Below, piece after piece: positions 42,271 to 50,679 of a stretch of DNA of 64,000 nucleotides. Source of the DNA: Myxococcales bacterium. GTDB lineage: Bacteria; Myxococcota_A; Polyangia; Polyangiales; Ga0077539. The DNA is taken from NCBI GenBank assembly GCA_016792845.1, contig JAEUKH010000029.1:62001-126000 (forward strand), written 5' to 3'. The first letter of the stretch is position 1, and each line of letters opens with the position of its first letter. A program made the translations under genes and the position numbers. Below the pieces are notes generated by a model. The model was not told the origin of the DNA, did no database searches, and worked only from the letters and a program-made list of their open reading frames with translations.

Positions 42271-44051
42271 GGCCCCCCCGCGCGGCCCTCGGGCTCTCGC
42301 TCTGGCTCGCGCTGCGCCCCGCCCGGGCCCAGGATTTCGTGCGCGTCGAGGGCGCCCATTTCACCCTCGACGGGCGGCCCTTTCGCTTCGTCGGCGCCAA
42401 CGCCTCGGTCATGCACGGGGCCTCGCACCGCGAGAGCCTCGACGCGGTCTTCGCCGCGATGGAGGCCGACCACCTCGACGTGGCCCGCATCTGGGCCCTC
42501 GGCGAGCAGCCCGAAGGCGCCGAGGCGTGGAGCTGGGACTACGCCTACCGCGTCGGCCCCGAGGGCTGGATCGAGCGGAGCTTTCAACACCTCGACCGCG
42601 CCCTCGACCGCGCCCGGGCCCACCACCTCAGGCTCATCATCGTGCTCGCCAACCGCTGGTCTGACTACGGCGGCGTCGAGCAGTACGCGCGCTGGCCGAG
42701 CCTCGAAGCCCCGCACGCGACGCTCACGCCGCGCGCCCCTGACGAGGCCCTCAGGGTCTTTCTTGAGTCTGACTCAGTAAGGCAGCGCTACCTCGCGCAC
42801 GTACGGCGCGTGGTGGGGCGCATCGACCCGGGCACCCTCAGGCCCTACCGCGACGACCCCACCATCATGGCCTGGGAGCTCATCAACGAGGCCGAGGCGC
42901 CCCCCGAGGCCGAGGGCCTCTACCTCGGGTGGACGCGCGCCATGGCCAGGGCCGTGAGGGCCCTCGACCCCAACCACCTCGTCGCCGCGGGGCACACGGG
43001 CTACGTCAACCAGGCCATGCGGCGCAACTGGGCGGCCGCCCAAGGGCTCGCCGAGATCGACTACGCCGACGCCCACGCCTACCCCACCGCCCACGGGCAC
43101 GTCACCACCCTCGACGGGCTCGCGGCCTACGTCGACGACCCCCACGCGCTCGCCGCCTGGGAGATCGAGAAGCCCTTTGTATGGGGCGAGTTCGGCTTCG
43201 CGCCCTTTCACGAGGTCGAGCACGGGGTGCCGAGGGCGGCGTGGGTCGAGCGCTTCCTCGAACAGAGCCGCGACGATGGGGCCTCGGGGGCCCTGGCCTG
43301 GGTCTACACGAGCAGCCACGACCCGCCCCGCGGGCACGGCATCTGGGTCGACCCGCCCCGGGAAGGCGAGACCCTCGCGCTGAGGGCGCTCTTGCGCGCG
43401 CAGGCCGACCGCTTTCGGGCCACGCCGCCCGGCATCACCAACCCGCGCATCGCCCGACGCGAGGCCGCCGCCGCGGCGCGCTGGGAGACCCGCCGTCGCA
43501 CCCCCGGCCCCGCTCGCGAGACGCCCCCGCGGCGCGGCCGCGACGGGCTGAGCTACCGCATCGCCGTGCTCGACCGCGCGTACCTCCTGGCCGAGTCCGG
43601 GGGCCGCTACGACGGCTTCGCCCTCACCCAGCTCTGGGGCAGCGGCGCCGCCGAAATGGCGTGGAGCCTCGGCGTCGCGCCGGAGTTCTTGAGTGTGACT
43701 CAGGTGAGGGTGCGCTTCCGCGCCAGCGCCGAGGTGCGCGGCCGCAGCCCCCGCGGCGCCACGGGCCCTCGCTCGCGGGTCAGGGTCTACGTCGACGCGG
43801 CGCTCTTGGGCGAGGCGCCCCTCGCGGTCGACGACGGCGCGGGGCGGTGGGTCGAGCTCGTGAGCCGAGACCCCGCGGTGCTGGCGCTGTTTCGCGCCCG
43901 GGGGCCGCACACCCTCCGGCTCTCGGTGCCCGAAGGGCCCGACGCCCAGGGCCTCTCGGTGTACGGAGCCGCCACCGGGCGCGAGCCCGTGCCTCCCGCG
44001 AGCGGGCCTCCGGGCTTCATCACGCTCCGGGTCGACGGGCGGACGCGCTGA
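42267..44051 (+). CDS. Secreted glycoside hydrolase family 5-like enzyme
   Basis: The GTG at 42267 overlaps the previous stop (GTGA), giving 594 residues with a signal peptide (cleavage near Ala21). The catalytic TIM-barrel region has acid/base Glu208 in WELINEAE and nucleophile Glu308 in WGEFGF, as in GH5 beta-mannanases and glucanases (clan GH-A). A linker rich in Arg/Pro precedes a C-terminal domain of about 190 residues that may bind carbohydrate. Substrate not determinable by eye. Coupling to a BatA-DUF58 pair is unusual and suggests assisted export or assembly. It converges with the PNPOx-GNAT gene, overlapping 32 bp. Confidence 0.88.
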   Translation: MRPPRAALGLSLWLALRPARAQDFVRVEGAHFTLDGRPFRFVGANASVMHGASHRESLDAVFAAMEADHLDVARIWALGEQPEGAEAWSWDYAYRVGPEGWIERSFQHLDRALDRARAHHLRLIIVLANRWSDYGGVEQYARWPSLEAPHATLTPRAPDEALRVFLESDSVRQRYLAHVRRVVGRIDPGTLRPYRDDPTIMAWELINEAEAPPEAEGLYLGWTRAMARAVRALDPNHLVAAGHTGYVNQAMRRNWAAAQGLAEIDYADAHAYPTAHGHVTTLDGLAAYVDDPHALAAWEIEKPFVWGEFGFAPFHEVEHGVPRAAWVERFLEQSRDDGASGALAWVYTSSHDPPRGHGIWVDPPREGETLALRALLRAQADRFRATPPGITNPRIARREAAAAARWETRRRTPGPARETPPRRGRDGLSYRIAVLDRAYLLAESGGRYDGFALTQLWGSGAAEMAWSLGVAPEFLSVTQVRVRFRASAEVRGRSPRGATGPRSRVRVYVDAALLGEAPLAVDDGAGRWVELVSRDPAVLALFRARGPHTLRLSVPEGPDAQGLSVYGAATGREPVPPASGPPGFITLRVDGRTR

Positions 44052-45105
44052 GCGGCTCGGAGCGTTGAATGCGGGTCATGAGTCGGTTCGCCAGGGGCGT
44101 GTCGACGGCGCGCACGAAGCCGAACTTCTCGTAGAGCCCGTGGGCGTCTCGGGTGCCGAGCGAGACCCGCTCGACGCCGCGCACCGCGCCGTGGTCGAGG
44201 GCGAGGGCCACCACCCGCCGCCCGAGCCCGCGGCCGCGCCAGGCCTCTGCCACCACGACGTCGTAGAGCCACGCGTTGCGGACCCGGTCAGACACCACCC
44301 GGGCCGAGGCGATGAGCCGCCCTTCGGCGTCGCAGGCGCCCACCCACGCCGCGGCCTCGCGGTGCATCGCGGCGATGCCTTCGGGCGTCGAGGCGGTGTG
44401 CCAGTACGCGTCGCGCAGGAGCGCCACCGCCCCGTCGAGGGCCGTCGACGGCAGCCGCGCGTGGAGCGAGTAGCCCTCACCCGAGGCCAGCACCGCGGGC
44501 ACCGTCACGGCGGCGTTGGCGCCGCGAATGGCCTCGATGGCGGCGTCGTCGCCCGGAGCCCCCCGCGCCCAGAGGGAGGCCACGAGGCGGGCCCGCTCGT
44601 CGGGCGTTCGGTTCTGCGCGAGCTTGTGCTTGGCCACGGCGGCGTCGAGCGACACCTTGAGCACCCCGATCGAGGCCACGGCCTTGTGGTACCGCGGGTC
44701 GTCGGCGGTGATCGGCGCGTAGCCCCCTTCGGGCTGAAGCCGCGCCATCAGCGCCATGAGGGCCCGCGCCTTCTCGCCGAGGTCGTCGACGGCTTCGAGG
44801 GTGCCGCGCACCATGGCGCTGCGATAGAGCGTGGTGGCCGGGCAGGCGAGCACCGGGTCGAGGAAGTAGCTCGGCACCGTGGCCACGGTCTCGTCGCTCC
44901 AGATCACCACCTCGCGGCCCACGAGGCCTTGCTTCTCGCCCACCGCGGCCGTGTGAAAATAGAGCGCGCCGTCGCAGACCACGCCGTGCACGGTGCGCCC
45001 GATGGGCCCCGCGTCGCCCTGGCCCGCGAGGTGCACGGTGCTCGAGCGCGCAAAGAGCGCCCGGGCCTCGTGGTCGGGCGCCTTGAAGAATCTCGCCTTT
45101 CGCAT
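44020..45105 (-). CDS. PNPOx-like split-barrel and GNAT acetyltransferase fusion
   Basis: From ATG 45105 this 361-residue protein combines an N-terminal FMN-binding split-barrel of pyridoxamine-phosphate-oxidase type (about 1-190, with HLAGQ and LYFHTA-like strands) and a C-terminal GNAT domain (about 225-350, with VVAEAWRGRGLGRRVVALALDHG as the acetyl-CoA site). It diverges from a MocR/PdxR-type PLP regulator, across repeated TAGACC sites. This arrangement suggests a role in vitamin B6, amine or antibiotic-like small-molecule metabolism, but substrates are unknown. Its 3' end overlaps the convergent GH5 gene. Confidence 0.87.
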   Translation of the reverse strand: MRKARFFKAPDHEARALFARSSTVHLAGQGDAGPIGRTVHGVVCDGALYFHTAAVGEKQGLVGREVVIWSDETVATVPSYFLDPVLACPATTLYRSAMVRGTLEAVDDLGEKARALMALMARLQPEGGYAPITADDPRYHKAVASIGVLKVSLDAAVAKHKLAQNRTPDERARLVASLWARGAPGDDAAIEAIRGANAAVTVPAVLASGEGYSLHARLPSTALDGAVALLRDAYWHTASTPEGIAAMHREAAAWVGACDAEGRLIASARVVSDRVRNAWLYDVVVAEAWRGRGLGRRVVALALDHGAVRGVERVSLGTRDAHGLYEKFGFVRAVDTPLANRLMTRIQRSEPLSASARRPGA

Positions 45106-45126
45106 ACCCCAAAGCTGCACCCGATG

Positions 45127-45241
45127 TGGTCTGTTGAGAGGGCCCAGTTTTTAGATTTCAGGTTAGACCAGTTTCGCCCGCGTGCGACGGCCGCTGGCCC
45201 ATCGGGTAGACCGATTTTGAGACCTTGTGATAGACCAGTCG
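45127..45241. promoter_or_regulatory. Candidate PdxR/MocR operator: repeated TAGACC sites
   Basis: Three direct copies are present: TAGACCAGTTT (45164-45174), TAGACCGATTT (45207-45217) and TAGACCAGTCG (45231-45241). An inverted CAGACCA lies at 45127-45133. They are spaced 43 and 24 bp apart between the fusion gene and the regulator. They resemble, from memory, the reported actinobacterial PdxR motif. MocR proteins often bind direct repeats in such divergent regions. Site 3 would lie inside the regulator's ORF if the GTG at 45227 is the start. Confidence 0.6.
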
Positions 45242-46741
45242 GGGGTGCGTGTGCGCGACGAGATCGAGATCGCCTTCGTGGCCGACGAGGCCGCCACCAT
45301 CCCCGTGTTTGCGCAGCTCGCGCGCACGGTGGTGAACGAGATCCTGCGGGGGCGGCTCGCGCCGGGGCAGCGGCTCCCGTCGTCGCGGCGGCTCGCGGCG
45401 CAGTGGGCGGTGCATCGCAACACGGTGCTCTCGGCCCTCGATGAGCTCGCGGCCGAGGGCTGGGTCGAGACCCGGGCGGGGGCGGGGTGTTGGGTCTCGA
45501 CGACCTTGCCCGAACGGCCTCCGCCGCGTGGGGGTGCGCGCGGGGGGGCGTCAGCGCCGGGCTTCGCGGCGGAGCCGGGCTTCGCCATGGGTGAGCCGCT
45601 CTGGCAGGCCCTCGCGACGATGCCGCCCTCGCGCCCCGGGGCGTACTTCATGGCCGGGGGGCAGCCAGACCTACGGCTCTTGCCGCGCGAGATGCTGAGC
45701 CGCGCGTGGCGCCGTGCGGTGCGCGACGCGGGGTCGAAGGTGCTCTCGTACGGCGACCCTCGCGGCGCCTTGCGTCTGCGCCGGGCCGTGGCGAGCTGGT
45801 GCGCGGCGCGGCGCGACCTCGCCGTGGGGGCCCGCGAGGTGATGATCACCCGCGGCTCTCAGGGCGCCCTCGACCTCTTGTCGCGGGCTTTTCTGCGCCC
45901 GGGCGAGCACGTCGCCGTCGAGGCCCTCGGGTACGGCCCCGCGTGGGTGAGCCTGCGCGCCGCCGGGGCCACGCTCTGGCCCGTGGCGGTCGACGACCAG
46001 GGGCTCGACGTCGAGGCCCTCGAAGCGCTCGCGCGGAAGCGAACGCTGCGCGCGGTGTACGTCACGCCGCACCATCAGTACCCCACCATGGTGACGCTCT
46101 CGGCCTCGCGCCGGCTGCGGCTCCTCGACCTCGCGCGCCGGCACGGGCTGCTGGTGATCGAAGACGACTACGACCATGAGTTTCACCACGAGGGGCGGGC
46201 GGTGATGCCCCTCGCGAGCGCCGACGCGCACGGCCATGTGGTGTACGTGGGCACCTTCTCGAAGATCGTCGCGCCGGGGCTCCGGGTGGGCTTCGTGGTG
46301 GCGCCCGAGCCCGTGATCGCGCGGCTCGCGCAGTGGCGCCGCGCCGTCGATCGGCAGGGCGACCTCACCGTCGAGACCGCGCTCGCCGAGCTGCTCGAAG
46401 AGGGCGCCCTTCAGGCCCACGCGCGTCGCATGCAGAAGGTGTACGGCCAGCGTCGCACCGCCCTGCGCGACGCCCTCGGCGCGCACCTCGCGGGGGTGGT
46501 CGAGGCGCACCCGACGGCGGGGGGCATGGCGCTCTGGGCCGAGGTGTCGCCGAAGTACGACGTCGAGCGATGGAGCGCGGCCTCGGCCGAGGCGGGGGTG
46601 ATCTTCGCGACGGCGCGGCGCTTCGCCTTCGATCAGCGGCCGCGACCTTTCGTGCGCCTGGGCTTCGCGCCGCTCGACCCGGGCGAGCTCGTCGCGTGCG
46701 TGAAGACCATGAAGCGCTGCCTCAACGAAGCCCGAGTTTGA
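45227..46741 (+). CDS. MocR/PdxR-type transcriptional regulator (GntR HTH plus aminotransferase domain)
   Basis: A 504-residue regulator with an N-terminal GntR winged helix (about 25-90, with PGQRLPSSRRLAAQW and NTVLSALDEL) and a C-terminal type-I aminotransferase fold. The PLP Lys is in VGTFSKIVAPGLRVGF (Lys346) and the Asp that binds PLP nitrogen lies in EDDYDHEF (about 312-319). PLP or an aminated product would modulate DNA binding. Start is a GTG at 45227; GTG 45245 or 45251 would place all operator repeats in the leader and are plausible. It diverges from the PNPOx-GNAT gene and converges with the NorR-like gene, overlapping 20 bp. Confidence 0.93.
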   Translation: MIDQSGVRVRDEIEIAFVADEAATIPVFAQLARTVVNEILRGRLAPGQRLPSSRRLAAQWAVHRNTVLSALDELAAEGWVETRAGAGCWVSTTLPERPPPRGGARGGASAPGFAAEPGFAMGEPLWQALATMPPSRPGAYFMAGGQPDLRLLPREMLSRAWRRAVRDAGSKVLSYGDPRGALRLRRAVASWCAARRDLAVGAREVMITRGSQGALDLLSRAFLRPGEHVAVEALGYGPAWVSLRAAGATLWPVAVDDQGLDVEALEALARKRTLRAVYVTPHHQYPTMVTLSASRRLRLLDLARRHGLLVIEDDYDHEFHHEGRAVMPLASADAHGHVVYVGTFSKIVAPGLRVGFVVAPEPVIARLAQWRRAVDRQGDLTVETALAELLEEGALQAHARRMQKVYGQRRTALRDALGAHLAGVVEAHPTAGGMALWAEVSPKYDVERWSAASAEAGVIFATARRFAFDQRPRPFVRLGFAPLDPGELVACVKTMKRCLNEARV

Positions 46742-48245
46742 CGAGCCGGCTGCGCAGGGTGGTGGGCTTGAGGCCCGTGATCTCAGAGGCGCTCCCGGGG
46801 CCGTAGAGGCGCCCTTCGGCGCGCGCGAGCACGGCCTCGAAGTAGCGCCGCTCGTTCGCTTCGAAGTCGGGCAGCGGGTCTTGAGGGCGCGGGGCTGCGC
46901 GGCCGCTGAGCGGCCCGAGGCCGAGATGTTGGGGCAGGAGCTCGCCCTCGGGCACGAGCAGCGTGGCCCGCTCGAGGGCGTGCACGAGCTCGCGGATGTT
47001 GCCCGGCCACGGGGCGCTCTCGATGCGGGCGCGGGTCTTGGGCGCGAGGCTCCAGGGCCCGCGGCGTGTACGACGGTGAAGCGCCGCGAGGTGCCGCATC
47101 GCCAAGGGCACGACCTCTTCGACCCGCTCGCGCAGCGGCAGGAGCCTCAGCGGAAACACCGCCAGGCGGTAGTACAAATCTTGTCGAAATCGCCGCGCCG
47201 CGATGGCCGCTTCGAGGTCGACGTGGGTCGCCGCGAGCACCCGCACATCGACCCGCGTGCTGCGGTCGCTCCCGAGGGCCTCGAAGGTGCCCTCTTGCAA
47301 CACCCGCAAGAGCTTGGCCTGCGCCGCGAGGGGCATGTCGCCGATCTCGTCGAGGAGCAGCGTGCCGCCGTTGGCCGTGAGAAAGCGCCCGCGGCGGTCG
47401 CGATCGGCCCCCGAGAAGGCGCCCCGCACATGACCGAAGAGCTCGCTCTCGAACAAGCCCTCGGGGATGGCTGAGCAGTTGACCTTCACGAAGGGCCCGT
47501 TGCGACGGTCGCTCCAGGTGTGAATGGCCTGGGCCACGACCTCTTTGCCGGTGCCGGTCTCGCCGAGGATGAGCACCGGCAGCGACGAGGCCGCCACCTG
47601 TCGGGCGAGCCGCGCCACCTCGCGCATGCCCTCGCTCTCGGAGGCTTCGAGCCGCGCGCAGGCCACGTCGGCGCCGCCCAGCTCTTGGGTGAGGAGCCGT
47701 GTCTGTTCGATCCATTGGGTGCGCGAGCGGTCGAGCACCTGGGCCTGCTCGGCGAGCCACAGGGCCATCGAGACGAGCTGGCCGTACACCCCCGCGAGCC
47801 GCACCGCGGTCGGCGAATACTGCCCGCACACCCGCCCGTCGAGGGTGATCACCCCCAACGCGCGGTCGCCCACAAAGAGCGGCACCACCATGCACGCGTG
47901 CCCGTCAGGGAGGTCGAGCACGCCGTCGTACGGGTCGCCCTCGTCGCTCGCGTGGTGCTCGGCCGAGAGCGCGACCGGGTACCGCGCCCGCAGCGCCGCC
48001 TGCACCGTCGGAAACTTCGCCAACGACAGCGAATGCTGCCGCACCCGGGGCGACGCGAGCGCCCCCACCGCCTGCTGCACCCACAGCCGATCGCCGTCGA
48101 GGCGCAGCACCGCCGCGAGCTCGTACTCGATCACCGACCCCAACGCCACCAGCGCCTTCGAGAGGATCTCATCGAGCGCCGCGTGCCCCGTCACCATCGT
48201 GCCGAGCGCCAACAGATCGTGCGTCAGGTCAACTTCGCCCGTCAT
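46722..48245 (-). CDS. NorR-like sigma-54 activator with iron-GAF sensor
   Basis: This 507-residue bacterial enhancer-binding protein has an N-terminal GAF domain (about 15-165), an AAA+ domain with Walker A GETGTGKE (228-235), Walker B near 296-301 and arginine-finger regions, and a C-terminal Fis-type HTH (about 485-507). The GAF contains DPYD (104-107) and HAC (116-118), matching Asp96, Asp99, His111 and Cys113 of the NorR non-haem iron site. The equivalent of NorR Arg75 appears to be Thr80. The GAFTGA loop reads GAFSGA (275-280). It diverges from the catalase across three palindromes and a sigma-54 promoter, so it probably activates that gene and represses itself. NO or redox sensing is inference. 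Confidence 0.93.
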   Translation of the reverse strand: MTGEVDLTHDLLALGTMVTGHAALDEILSKALVALGSVIEYELAAVLRLDGDRLWVQQAVGALASPRVRQHSLSLAKFPTVQAALRARYPVALSAEHHASDEGDPYDGVLDLPDGHACMVVPLFVGDRALGVITLDGRVCGQYSPTAVRLAGVYGQLVSMALWLAEQAQVLDRSRTQWIEQTRLLTQELGGADVACARLEASESEGMREVARLARQVAASSLPVLILGETGTGKEVVAQAIHTWSDRRNGPFVKVNCSAIPEGLFESELFGHVRGAFSGADRDRRGRFLTANGGTLLLDEIGDMPLAAQAKLLRVLQEGTFEALGSDRSTRVDVRVLAATHVDLEAAIAARRFRQDLYYRLAVFPLRLLPLRERVEEVVPLAMRHLAALHRRTRRGPWSLAPKTRARIESAPWPGNIRELVHALERATLLVPEGELLPQHLGLGPLSGRAAPRPQDPLPDFEANERRYFEAVLARAEGRLYGPGSASEITGLKPTTLRSRLVKLGLR

Positions 48246-48250
48246 CGCGG

Positions 48251-48317
48251 CAACGGTATCGCGTTGCGCACAACATCACAACGGCATTTCGTTGCGGCGA
48301 ACAACGAGATGTCGTTG
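48251..48317. promoter_or_regulatory. Three perfect enhancer palindromes CAACG-N6-CGTTG
   Basis: Copies lie at 48251-48266, 48279-48294 and 48302-48317, all perfect and all followed by CG. Their centres are 28 and 23 bp apart. The first begins 6 bp upstream of the activator's ATG, and the last ends about 50 bp before the -24 element. Three tandem dyads upstream of a sigma-54 promoter is the NorR arrangement; this consensus differs from the GT-N7-AC of Escherichia coli NorR. Confidence 0.88.
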
Positions 48318-48369
48318 CGTCAGGGGCCTCGGTAGAGCAAAAGTGCTTTGAAACAGGGTATTTGTTCGG

Positions 48370-48385
48370 TGGCATGGCCGGTGCT
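48370..48385 (+). promoter_or_regulatory. Sigma-54 (-24/-12) promoter of the catalase operon
   Basis: TGGCATGGCCGGTGCT has the obligatory GG-N10-GC spacing (GG 48371-48372, GC 48383-48384). It departs from TGGCACG-N4-TTGC at two positions (T for C and G for T). The expected start of transcription is near 48396, followed at once by GAGGAGG (48402-48408), so the leader is short. Confidence 0.8.
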
Positions 48386-48418
48386 TTGTGGTGCTGCGTA
48401 CGAGGAGGCAGAGGCAAT

Positions 48419-49987
48419 ATGATTTCGATGCGCAGCGCCGCTTGGGGCGGCATGGGTGTGATCTTGGGTGTGATGTCGGTGGTCTCGGGGGCGACGGTGA
48501 TGGCCCAGACCCAGGCGCCGCGGGCGGTGATGACCAACGACAACGGGGCGCCGGTGGGCGACCTCTCGAACGCTCAAACGGCGGGCCCCGACGGCCCCGT
48601 CCTTCTTCAAGACTGGAACCTCATCCAGCGGCTCGCCCGCTTTGACCGCGAGCGGATCGCCGAGCGCGTGGTGCACGCCCGCGGCACCGGGGCCTTCGGC
48701 GAGTTCGTCTCGGCGGGCGATTTCTCGCGCTACACCCGGGCCCGCTTTCTCTCGGGCGACGGGCTTCGCACCCCCGTGGCGGTGCGCTTCTCGTCGGTGA
48801 TTCACCCGAGCGGCTCGCCCGAGACCTTGCGCGACCCGCGGGGCTTCGCGGTGAAATTCTACACTCAAGAGGGCAACTACGACCTCGTCGGCAACAACCT
48901 CCCGGTGTTCTTCATCCGCGACGCGATTCGCTTCCCTGACATGGTGCACGCGCTCAAGCCGTCGCCGTTTACGAACCGCCAAGACCCCAACCGCGTCTTC
49001 GCGTTCATGTCACAGACCCCCGAGAGCACCAACATGCTCACGCACCTCTACTCTGACCTCGGCACCCCCGCGACGTACCGCGAAATGAACGGCTCGGGTG
49101 TTCACGCCTATGTGTGGGTCAACGCCCAGGGCCAGCGGAGCTACGTCCGTTACAGTTGGCGGAGCCTCCAGGGCGAGCGCAACCTCACCGCCGCGCAGGC
49201 CGCCGAGACCCAGGGGCGCGACTTTCAACACATGACCACCGACCTCTATGACGCCATCCGCGGAGGCCGTCACCCGTCGTGGGATCTTTACATCCAACGT
49301 CTGAGCCCCGAGCAGGCCGAGCGCCTCGATTTTGACCCGCTCGACAGCACGAAAGCGTGGCCCGAGTCGATCGCGGGCTTCGAGCGCGTGGGGCGCATGA
49401 CCCTCAACCGTATGCCGAGCAACTACTTCGCCGAGGTCGAGCAGCTCGCCTTCAGCCCCGGCGTGACGGTGCCCGGCATCGAGCCCAGCGAAGACCGGCT
49501 CCTGCAAGGGAGGCTCTTCAGCTACGCCGACACGCAGCGCTACCGGCTCGGGGCGAACTACCTCGACATCGCGGTGAATCGGCCGCTCAGCGCCGTCAAC
49601 AACTACAATCAAGACGGCAATTTCGCGCAGCGCGCGCCGGGCGACATCAACTTCTTCCCCAATGGGGCCGCGGGGCAAGCTCAGCCCGACCCGCAGTACC
49701 GGTACTCGAGCCGCGCGCTGCGCGGGGCGACCCAGCAAGCGGTCATCCGTCGCACGCAGAACTTCCGCTTCGCGGGCGAGCGGTACCGGGCCTTCTCTGC
49801 CGAAGAGCGAACGCACCTGATCGACAACCTCGTCGGCGACCTCTCGCAGGTCCAGAGCGAGGCCGTGCGGCTCCGCATGGCCGCCCATTTCTACCGCGCC
49901 GACGAGGCCTACGGCCGCCGCGTGGCCGAGGGCCTTCACCTCTCGGTCGAGCGCGTGCGCGCCGAGGCTGCGCAGCTCCAAGACTGA
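48419..49987 (+). CDS. Exported haem catalase
   Basis: From ATG 48419 (GAGGAGG at 48402-48408) the product has 522 residues with a signal peptide ending near Ala-Gln-Thr-Gln (29-32), so it is periplasmic. Catalytic His86 lies in ERVVHARGTG, the distal Asn in LVGNNLPVFFIRD (159/160) and the proximal haem Tyr369 in RLFSYADTQRYR. It belongs to monofunctional clade-3-type small-subunit catalases, degrading hydrogen peroxide. The longer frame upstream would cover the sigma-54 promoter and is rejected. It is followed by an exported ankyrin protein 29 bp later, as for KatB-AnkB in Pseudomonas. Confidence 0.95.
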   Translation: MISMRSAAWGGMGVILGVMSVVSGATVMAQTQAPRAVMTNDNGAPVGDLSNAQTAGPDGPVLLQDWNLIQRLARFDRERIAERVVHARGTGAFGEFVSAGDFSRYTRARFLSGDGLRTPVAVRFSSVIHPSGSPETLRDPRGFAVKFYTQEGNYDLVGNNLPVFFIRDAIRFPDMVHALKPSPFTNRQDPNRVFAFMSQTPESTNMLTHLYSDLGTPATYREMNGSGVHAYVWVNAQGQRSYVRYSWRSLQGERNLTAAQAAETQGRDFQHMTTDLYDAIRGGRHPSWDLYIQRLSPEQAERLDFDPLDSTKAWPESIAGFERVGRMTLNRMPSNYFAEVEQLAFSPGVTVPGIEPSEDRLLQGRLFSYADTQRYRLGANYLDIAVNRPLSAVNNYNQDGNFAQRAPGDINFFPNGAAGQAQPDPQYRYSSRALRGATQQAVIRRTQNFRFAGERYRAFSAEERTHLIDNLVGDLSQVQSEAVRLRMAAHFYRADEAYGRRVAEGLHLSVERVRAEAAQLQD

Positions 49988-50016
49988 TCTCATTAAAGAA
50001 CCGCAACGGGTGTGTG

Positions 50017-50670
50017 ATGAAACTGCGCCGTACTCCAATGAAGTGGTGGCTCCTGGTCTTGCTCGCGGCGCCGGTGGTCGGGGGCGCGGCGCGGCACCAA
50101 CAGCGACAGCGCGCCCTCGTCGCGGCGCGCGGGGCCCTGGCCTCGCATCGGGCCATCGTCGACCCGGCGAGCGCCAACGCCCTGCTCTTGGAGGCCACCC
50201 GCGACGACGACCTGGCCTCGGTCACGAGCCTCCTTCGGCTCGGCGTTGACCCCAATGGGCACAACCCCAGCGGCCGAACGGCCCTCATGCTCGCGGCCTA
50301 CTACGGCCATCACCGCGTGGCCGAGGCGCTCCTCGCGCGCGGCGCCGAGGTCGCCCGCGGAGACGTCACCGGCTCGACCGCGCTGATGATGGCCGCCTTC
50401 CGCGGAGACGTCGCCACCGCCCGCGCGCTCCTCGGGCGCGGGGCCCCGGTCGATCAGCGCAACCGCGCGGGGCAGACCGCGCTGATGATGGCCTCGCTCT
50501 TCGGCCGCGAGGCCGTCAAGACGCTGCTCCTCGCGCGGGGCGCCGACCCCCGCTGCACCGATCATTTCGGCAACAGCGCCGAGAGCCTGAGCCGTTACGC
50601 CGCCGCGGGAGGTGACGCCGCCCGCTTCGCGGCCCACGCCGCCCGCGAGGCGAGGCCCGAGGCGCGATAA
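50017..50670 (+). CDS. Exported ankyrin-repeat protein, catalase partner
   Basis: This 217-residue protein has an uncleaved-looking signal anchor (KWWLLVLLAAPVVGGAA) and about four ankyrin repeats: ALLLEATRDDDLASVTSLL, then three units with TALMLAA/TALMMAA motifs spaced 33 residues apart. In Pseudomonas aeruginosa the periplasmic AnkB supports KatB activity, so this one may stabilise or localise the catalase. It lies 29 bp downstream of the catalase gene and presumably shares its sigma-54 promoter. It converges with the phospholipase D-like gene. Confidence 0.93.
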   Translation: MKLRRTPMKWWLLVLLAAPVVGGAARHQQRQRALVAARGALASHRAIVDPASANALLLEATRDDDLASVTSLLRLGVDPNGHNPSGRTALMLAAYYGHHRVAEALLARGAEVARGDVTGSTALMMAAFRGDVATARALLGRGAPVDQRNRAGQTALMMASLFGREAVKTLLLARGADPRCTDHFGNSAESLSRYAAAGGDAARFAAHAAREARPEAR

Positions 50671-50679
50671 GCGACAAGG

